Shown here: positions 23,042 to 28,417 of the stretch, piece after piece | How the letters are laid out: every line of letters starts with the position of its first letter | How positions within the stretch are numbered: the stretch's first letter is position 1 | Notes under the pieces: generated by a model | What the model saw: only the letters and a program-made list of their open reading frames with translations | The model's database searches: none | What the model was told of the DNA's origin: nothing | Assembly (NCBI GenBank): GCA_002373325.1 | Contig: DFKI01000036.1 | Span: 1-28,417, forward strand | Length of the DNA stretch: 28,417 bases | Reading direction: 5' to 3' | From: Treponema sp. UBA3649 | Lineage (GTDB): Bacteria > Spirochaetota > Spirochaetia > Treponematales > Treponemataceae | Position numbers and translations under genes: made by a program

Positions 23042-24472
23042 GTGAATAAACGTGATTTTCCAAAGATACATTTCTATGATCAGGATTTCGTAGACATTTA
23101 CGACAAGACCTGGAACTGGCTTTCGGACTACTGGATTGACCCTTCATCAGGAGAGAAATCATCCGACGGTCTGTTCATTTATCCTGTGCACGGAAAGTTT
23201 ATTCTTGATCAGGCTGAGGCGATTTTCTCATCTTTCTTCTTGGTTTACTCCAACAGAAATTTCCCGGCGAGCAAGAACATAGACTATTTTTATGCGCGGC
23301 AGGAGGAAAACGGAGCCATCCGATGGAAATATGACACGCAGACCAACAAGCCTCTTCTCACCCCGGAGAATCCGGAAGGCGTGGGATTTCCTCTTTTTGC
23401 ATGGGCGGAATACAATCTCTACCACAAGTCAGCGAACAAAAGGCGCGTAAAGGAAGTGATTCAACCGCTTCAGAGGTACATGGAATGGATTGACCGTACT
23501 TTCAAGCAGCCGAACGGACTTTACTCGGTACCGTTTGAGTTCTCCACCATGTTCAACTCACCAAGGAAGGGCTCATTTTTCCCGGTGGACTTCAACTCAT
23601 GCATGGCAATCAACGCGGCTCACATGTCGGCCCTCGGTGACATTTTGAATGACAAGGACATCAGCTTCCAGTACAAGAAGATGTATTTCAGCCTCAAGAC
23701 ACGAATCAACTCGCTCATGTGGAACCCCGACACAGGATTTTATCATGACCTGGCAAAGGATGAGTCAAGGATTCCACAAAAGACCATCGCGGGTTTCTGG
23801 CCTCTTTTGGCTGAGCTTCCCAACGCTGACCGTGCAGACATACTCATCTCGCATCTGAAAAATCCGGACTCTTTCGGAACCGACCATCCGTTCCCGTCTC
23901 TGAGCAAGGACAGTGCGGAATTCAAGGATACGGGAGAGGGATTCAGGGGCTCCGTTTTCCCTCCGTTCAATTTTATGGTCATAAAGGGACTTGAGAAGTA
24001 CCAGTACTACGCTTTTGCCCGTGAGTGCGCCATCCGCCACATGTACTACATTTTGGAGGGATTGAGTCCGCTCGACACAAAGCAGAAGGGAGATTTGTAT
24101 GAGGCGTATCTTCCGTCGAAGGAGGGACCCGCGCAGCTTCGTGGTGAACCTGATTTTCCGCGAAAGAGGTTCGTGCATTTCATAGGACTTTCCACCATCG
24201 CAATCATGATTGAGAACATCATAGGACTGAACATCAGCCTGCCCAGAAAGACCGTGGACTGGGTGATTCCGAATCTTGAGCGGATGGGCATCGAGAAGCT
24301 GTCTCTGAAACGCAACCTGATTACAATCCTGAGCAACAAGAGCGAGCGCGGATGGGAAATCCACATGGAAAGCGAAAAACTCTACTACTTTACAATCAAC
24401 ATTCTGGACCAGAAGAAAAAGACCCTCCCCATTCCCTCTGGCAAGTGCTCCATGCTGATTGACAAGCTCTGA
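23042..24472 (+). CDS. MGH1-like / GH63-type (alpha/alpha)6-barrel glycosidase
   Basis: 476 residues starting with GTG, with AGGAG six bases upstream. The six-hairpin barrel blocks are visible: GLFIYPVHGKFILDQ, GVGFPLFAWAEYNLY, GLYSVPFEFSTMF, SCMAINAAHMSALG, LMWNPDTGFYHDL, KTIAGFWPLLAELP and a late GLSTIAIMIENIIGL. The arrangement is that of mannosylglycerate hydrolase-like and GH63/GH37 enzymes; acidic residues suited for catalysis occur in the WNPDTGFYHD and FKDTGEGF segments. No signal peptide, hence probably cytoplasmic. The substrate (glucoside, trehalose, mannosylglycerate) cannot be told. A small strand-rich tail follows after residue 410. Confidence 0.82.
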   Translation: MNKRDFPKIHFYDQDFVDIYDKTWNWLSDYWIDPSSGEKSSDGLFIYPVHGKFILDQAEAIFSSFFLVYSNRNFPASKNIDYFYARQEENGAIRWKYDTQTNKPLLTPENPEGVGFPLFAWAEYNLYHKSANKRRVKEVIQPLQRYMEWIDRTFKQPNGLYSVPFEFSTMFNSPRKGSFFPVDFNSCMAINAAHMSALGDILNDKDISFQYKKMYFSLKTRINSLMWNPDTGFYHDLAKDESRIPQKTIAGFWPLLAELPNADRADILISHLKNPDSFGTDHPFPSLSKDSAEFKDTGEGFRGSVFPPFNFMVIKGLEKYQYYAFARECAIRHMYYILEGLSPLDTKQKGDLYEAYLPSKEGPAQLRGEPDFPRKRFVHFIGLSTIAIMIENIIGLNISLPRKTVDWVIPNLERMGIEKLSLKRNLITILSNKSERGWEIHMESEKLYYFTINILDQKKKTLPIPSGKCSMLIDKL

Positions 24473-24496
24473 TCCGGACTTCGGACTGTGAGTTAC

Positions 24497-24529
24497 GCCA
24501 TGTCATATTCCGGCATGGCATTTTTTTTT
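24497..24529 (+). terminator. Rho-independent terminator after the glycosidase
   Basis: GCCATG (24497-24502) pairs with CATGGC (24514-24519), with an extra G-T pair, followed by nine T (24521-24529). Confidence 0.85.
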
Positions 24530-24558
24530 ATATTGATGAAATTTTTCGTAAAAAGATG

Positions 24559-24564
24559 TATACT
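24559..24564 (+). promoter_or_regulatory. -10 box of the toxin-antitoxin operon
   Basis: TATACT, preceded by TG, 20 bases before the antitoxin ATG. TTGATG at 24533 could be a -35 box, but its spacing is 20. AGGAGG follows at 24572-24577. Confidence 0.45.
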
Positions 24565-24584
24565 AAAAGCAAGGAGGTTCAATT

Positions 24585-24812
24585 ATGAGCGATGTGGCAT
24601 TTAATGCGGTCTTAAATGACGTGGACTCATTTTCATACAATCAGTGTGTTATGCTTTTATCTCGTCTTACCCAGGTCTTGCGGAACTGGACTTCAAAGGA
24701 TGATTCGGAGGACTTGTTCTATTCAAAAAGCAATATTGAACATCTTGAGCGGGGCATAAAGGCTCTGAATGAGGGAAAAGGCGTCGAGCACGAACTCATC
24801 GAGGTGGATTGA
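24585..24812 (+). CDS. Antitoxin of a YoeB-type toxin-antitoxin pair
   Basis: 75 residues directly upstream of yoeB, overlapping its start by one base (TGATG), the usual antitoxin position. N-terminus MSDVAFNAVLNDVDSFSYNQ and helix QCVMLLSRLTQVLRNW suggest a dimerising domain; the acidic C-terminus NIEHLERGIKALNEGKGVEHE is the part that would wrap the toxin. It is not a clear YefM; closer to the short antitoxins with a KAL-x-x-I-x-x-GK tail. AGGAGG precedes the ATG. It should neutralise the toxin and repress the operon. Confidence 0.8.
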   Translation: MSDVAFNAVLNDVDSFSYNQCVMLLSRLTQVLRNWTSKDDSEDLFYSKSNIEHLERGIKALNEGKGVEHELIEVD

Positions 24813-25072
24813 TGAAAAAAATCTGGTTTGATGAGGCTTGGCAAGATTATCTCTATTGGCAGACGCAGGATAAAAAGACGCTTAAACGGATAAACGCCCT
24901 GATTCAGGATATCGAGAGAAGCGGTTTTGATAAGGGGATTGGAAAACCGGAGCCTTTAAAGAAAAACCTAAACGGATTTTGGAGCCGGCGTATTGATGAG
25001 ACAAACCGTCTGGTTTATCGAGTGGAAAATGAGATGCTACAGATTGTCTCATGTAGAGGACATTATAATTGA
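24812..25072 (+). CDS. yoeB: YoeB-family mRNA interferase toxin
   Basis: 86 residues, near-identical in layout to E. coli YoeB (KIWFDEAWQDYLYWQ, GKPEPLKKNLNGFWSRRI). The catalytic residues corresponding to Glu46, Arg65, His83 and Tyr84 are Glu47, Arg66, His84 and Tyr85, so the toxin should be active: ribosome-dependent mRNA cleavage at the A site under stress. The start ATG overlaps the antitoxin stop codon by one base. Confidence 0.95.
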   Translation: MKKIWFDEAWQDYLYWQTQDKKTLKRINALIQDIERSGFDKGIGKPEPLKKNLNGFWSRRIDETNRLVYRVENEMLQIVSCRGHYN

Positions 25073-25115
25073 TTTCCTGCTAATGTCCCCCAGCTTTCCG
25101 TTTTCCACTTTCAAC

Positions 25116-28100
25116 TTACCTGACCATGACCTCACTCATTGCGGAGCTTCCGTCGGCGAAGTGCGCGATTACAACATAGCAGTCGCCACTGTCCATGTCG
25201 CTGACCGGGATTCTGTATTTTTGGGCGGTTGAGTTGCCCGTAAAATCCATGTATTGGTTTCCGATGTGCTTGTGGTTGTGCTCCCATTCGTCTACGGTCC
25301 AGGTCTCGCAGGAAGAAAGCGAATGTTTAGTTATAAGCGTGTGAACGAAGGTGGGAGCGTCGCTTGCGACAAGCACGGTTGATTTATCCTTGCCGTTCGG
25401 AATTATATAGTCATACCTTCCGCTGTTTTTGGTGGAGCCAGTGTAGTAATAGTATGGTGCTGAGTTTCCGAAGTTCGAGGTAAGCACGCTGTCCTCAAGT
25501 GCCGCACTCGCTACGATTTTTACGAATGTGTTTGTGGGAAGACTCAGGCTTGAGTATGTGTAGATTTTGCCGCCGTTTGTTCCGTTTGCGCTTGTGGGCA
25601 ATGTGGTGATTTCGCTGTGCTTGCTCCATGTGGTGCTGCTTGTGTCGAGCTTGGCGATGCCGAGCCTCCACTGGTAGAGTGTGTCGCCTGAGTATTCTTC
25701 TGAGATTAGCGAGCCGCTCTGCATTGAGAATGAGGGTATTTTTGCCGAGATAAATGTGCCGCTCCACTCGCTACAGTTATTGTAGGTGTCGTAGAACTTT
25801 ATGGAAAGATTGTTAAGCTCGTTGTCCGCATCCCAAATCGGCGGAATGGCAAATCTTCCATTGGTTGAATTAGCACCGGTTCCGAAACGGATTATTCCGC
25901 CAAAATCCGCAAGCTCCGTGCTTTCATAAGTCCAGACAGAGCCGTTTGCGTTTACGATTACTTTTTCTATCCATGATTGATATTCCTCCGCAAGCACAGG
26001 TATCATCCAGTCATAGCGTTCTGGAATGGAAAATGTCAAGTACATGGCGCTTATTGACCGTTCATCAACCCACTCGTCATTAGATCTAATATTAGGCTGT
26101 ATCTTGTCAAATTTCTCAGCCTCAAAAACAGGCCATCCAATATAATACCAGCCGTCCTTCGGGTTTGGGCATGTTCCCTGCGGGTATATGAAGTCAGGGG
26201 ATATGCTTGTCTCTTTTATTCCCGTGAGTTTTACAAAAAGTGTGGCATTATAAACTTTTGTAGTAAAGGGAACTGAGAGAACAAAGGACGTACAGTTTTT
26301 TTCCACATACTTTGTGTTCTGTGCGTAGAGTTGATCAACAAGTGAGAACTGTGCCAATATATTGTCATATCTTTCCCACGGGTTATTGCTGTCAGTATCT
26401 ATTGTAATGTTTATGTTCAGGAATTTTCCGTCGTCGCTTGGTGCCACGTCAGCCTCTTTTATCACCACAGGGGGAAGGCTTTCGTCAGGCTCCTTTGTGT
26501 CCGAGGAGGATATTTCCCGCGTCATGTCACCTGCAAGCAGTCCATTCAAAAAATAGAACCTGCACTTGCTGCGCGTTGCATAATATGATTTGTTTCCACC
26601 ATACGAATATCCTTCAGGATTACTGAAGATAAGAGGCATAGACAAAGATGTGTCGCCGCCCAATTTGTTTTCCCAATAATCATTGCAGTCGACGACAGAA
26701 ATGGGAGCCAAGGGACCGTCTTCAGTTTCCAAATATTTGACCTCACGGACTCCAGCAGTTCTTGTAAATGGAGCCTCCGTTGAGAAAAATGCCGTATACT
26801 CCATGTACTCAATGTCAGCGTTAGTTCTTTTAGGCGTTCCCTCAAGGTTTACAAGAGAAGGAACGTCGGGGAAACTGAACTGTTTTGTCGCTGTGTTTCC
26901 CAAATCATCCACAGCCTTAAGAGTCAGTGCAAGGGCGGAAATATTCTGGGTCCCGCTGATTGCATGGCTCCAGTTCTGGCCGTCCGCGTTGTAAGTCATT
27001 TTGTGAGTTTCGTTTTGATATGAAAGGCTGATTTCCTTGAATGATGTCTCAGGCAGATTGCAGTCCCTGTAAATATTTTTGCCAATCGCGTCAAGCTTTA
27101 CATTTCTTATGATTGATGGCCATTCGTCATAAGGAATCGGAGTGCCTTTCTGTTCGTTATCATACGTAAAGAAACCGGAATACTCTTCAAGCGTCCCCCT
27201 AAAGTTATACAGCTCCACCCCGCTCAAATCAATTCCGCTGTCCTTTATGGCGGTGAAGGTCTGCTCGTCGGACGGATTTCCGCAGGCATCAAGCACAGTA
27301 ACACCGAGCAGAATCGCACCGTCGTCGCTTTCCAGATTGTACCTTATGCAGAAACTTGTGTTTCCGTTCCCGTCGTCCGCAAATTGTGCGTTTTCTGTGT
27401 CGGATGTAAAATCATGCGTCTTGACCGCAGCAACCGCAGCACTTCCGTCCTTGTTGTTCGTCCTTTTTTCCGTGAGCCTTATGGTCCTTACCCCGGAGTC
27501 CGCGTCGTAGTATCTTCCGTAAATCCAGATTGTGCCGTTCGTGCGGTTCTGAAAAATCTCCGTGTCGGTAAATGTGCCCAGCGCGTTTTGCGTAAACTTG
27601 TTCTGAGTGGCAGACTGCTCAAGCGAAATCTCATCTCTTGTGGCAAAAAAATCATATTTAGCGGGTACAATCTCCTCGATGCTTGCCTTGTATCTTACCA
27701 TGAAAGTGGAGTTTTCGTCCTGTGAAAGCGGAAGTGAGATTCCGTCCCTTGTTACCGAAATCCTGTCGCTGAGTTGAACTTTTACGTCGATGTTCGGTCT
27801 GTTCTCTCCGATGATGAAATCCCTCAAATCCCTTTCGTGCGGCTTGAGCGTGAGGACTGTCTTTTCCGAGTTGAATTCGGGAGCATCAAAATAATTCGTG
27901 AGCGACTCACCCTCGTATGTAAGCGAAATATTTGTGTATGTAAAAATGCTATCGTTTCTCTGGGTCGCCTCATCCTCCATGGGCATGTTGAAAGTGATGA
28001 CCACAGGCATGTTCGCGTAGGAGCCGTCTGAATTCTGCGCGGGAGAATAATTTTTAACGGCGGGAAGAATCTGCACGTAAGGCTTGATTGTGATTGCGTC

Positions 28101-28417
28101 TGCCTTTTTCAGGAATTTTGCGGAGGTTTTGTAGATTCCGCTGTTGTCCTCGGTGGGAATTGACGTGAAGGTAAAATATTCGGAAGAAAGCTCGGTGAGA
28201 GTGCCGTCGGTGGATTTTGAATACGCTTTCCATCCGATAAATTTTGCACCCCGGGCGATTTTAAACTCAATGTTGAAGCTGTCGGTGACTTTTTGCGAGA
28301 GGATTCTTCCGGTTATGATTTCGCCTGTGTCATCATCGCACTCCACGCGGATTTCATAGGACGGAGAGTTGGCGTAATCAATCTCCTCCTCGATCTGTCT
28401 CTTTATCGAGGCTCCCT
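25116..28417 (-). CDS. 3' part of a giant Ig-like/Big-domain surface protein (cut by the window edge)
   Basis: The frame is open to the right edge (first full codon at 28415), so about 1,100 residues of the C-terminal part are visible and the start is outside. It consists of strand-rich modules with patterns of bacterial Ig-like and Fn3-type domains: SYANMPVVITFNMPM, GTIWIYGRYYDADSGVRTIRLTE, ILLGVTVLDACGNPSDEQTF and LKAVDDLGNTATKQFSF. It is rich in Asn, Thr and Ser, with few Cys, and ends in DSGDCYVVIAHFADGSS without a membrane anchor. Proteins of this kind are very large surface or periplasmic proteins or lipoproteins in treponemes; the function is unknown. It converges with yoeB, 43 bases apart. 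Confidence 0.8.
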   Translation of the reverse strand, partial: GASIKRQIEEEIDYANSPSYEIRVECDDDTGEIITGRILSQKVTDSFNIEFKIARGAKFIGWKAYSKSTDGTLTELSSEYFTFTSIPTEDNSGIYKTSAKFLKKADAITIKPYVQILPAVKNYSPAQNSDGSYANMPVVITFNMPMEDEATQRNDSIFTYTNISLTYEGESLTNYFDAPEFNSEKTVLTLKPHERDLRDFIIGENRPNIDVKVQLSDRISVTRDGISLPLSQDENSTFMVRYKASIEEIVPAKYDFFATRDEISLEQSATQNKFTQNALGTFTDTEIFQNRTNGTIWIYGRYYDADSGVRTIRLTEKRTNNKDGSAAVAAVKTHDFTSDTENAQFADDGNGNTSFCIRYNLESDDGAILLGVTVLDACGNPSDEQTFTAIKDSGIDLSGVELYNFRGTLEEYSGFFTYDNEQKGTPIPYDEWPSIIRNVKLDAIGKNIYRDCNLPETSFKEISLSYQNETHKMTYNADGQNWSHAISGTQNISALALTLKAVDDLGNTATKQFSFPDVPSLVNLEGTPKRTNADIEYMEYTAFFSTEAPFTRTAGVREVKYLETEDGPLAPISVVDCNDYWENKLGGDTSLSMPLIFSNPEGYSYGGNKSYYATRSKCRFYFLNGLLAGDMTREISSSDTKEPDESLPPVVIKEADVAPSDDGKFLNINITIDTDSNNPWERYDNILAQFSLVDQLYAQNTKYVEKNCTSFVLSVPFTTKVYNATLFVKLTGIKETSISPDFIYPQGTCPNPKDGWYYIGWPVFEAEKFDKIQPNIRSNDEWVDERSISAMYLTFSIPERYDWMIPVLAEEYQSWIEKVIVNANGSVWTYESTELADFGGIIRFGTGANSTNGRFAIPPIWDADNELNNLSIKFYDTYNNCSEWSGTFISAKIPSFSMQSGSLISEEYSGDTLYQWRLGIAKLDTSSTTWSKHSEITTLPTSANGTNGGKIYTYSSLSLPTNTFVKIVASAALEDSVLTSNFGNSAPYYYYTGSTKNSGRYDYIIPNGKDKSTVLVASDAPTFVHTLITKHSLSSCETWTVDEWEHNHKHIGNQYMDFTGNSTAQKYRIPVSDMDSGDCYVVIAHFADGSSAMSEVMVR

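Noticed and set aside
1..28417. CRISPR array
   Set aside because: No regularly spaced direct repeats of 24-40 bases were seen; the only regular repeat is the 13-bp one at 20462.

Overview
The window looks like a chromosomal segment of a gut- or rumen-type Treponema or a close spirochaete relative. This is an inference from the gene mix: BspA-like leucine-rich-repeat protein, an HD-GYP regulator with a treponemal-style seven-helix partner, D-lactate dehydrogenase, a stand-alone glycogen-binding module and a giant Ig-like surface protein. No rRNA or tRNA gene is visible. Base composition is mixed: positions 1-3500 are clearly AT-richer than most of the rest.

Region 1 (1-3780) is accessory. A small XRE repressor (minus strand) faces a tightly packed operon: a polytopic membrane protein, a 52-residue protein, a secreted BspA-like LRR protein and a lipoprotein. 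Two copies of an ATCTAWTWGAT palindrome, 30 bp apart, sit in the shared promoter. A 240-bp non-coding stretch with nested inverted repeats follows.

Region 2 (3780-7215) has a calcineurin-like phosphoesterase, a membrane-anchored J-domain protein, and a two-gene unit of D-lactate dehydrogenase and a DUF1848 protein with a radical-SAM-like cysteine motif at its C-terminus. It ends in an unusual run of small hairpins, on whose other strand lies a 43-codon ORF with a strong ribosome-binding site.

Region 3 (7240-10760, minus strand) contains a lipoprotein gene broken by one in-frame stop (the next 65 codons still read as protein), a TIGR02757/DUF2400 protein, an IlvY-type LysR regulator and a single-domain CBM48 protein.

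Region 4 (10800-17530, plus strand) holds metK and nth back to back, a 340-bp gap with RNA-like complementarity, then an intact HD-GYP phosphodiesterase followed by a seven-helix protein with a degenerate HD domain. The reading frame of the latter is shifted near 16790-16810, so its C-terminal domain is a separate ORF.

Region 5 (17537-20445): a TetR regulator with a perfect palindromic operator over its own promoter, a CmpB/DUF-type membrane protein, and a solitary tyrosine recombinase.

Region 6 (20495-28417): the most unusual gene of the window, a single ORF fusing a GatB/GatE-like amidotransferase chain (with YqeY tail) to an L-asparaginase (GatD-like) domain that has lost one catalytic threonine. 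Beyond it are an MGH1-like glycosidase with a clear terminator, a YoeB toxin-antitoxin pair, and the 3' part of a giant Ig-like surface protein that runs off the right edge.
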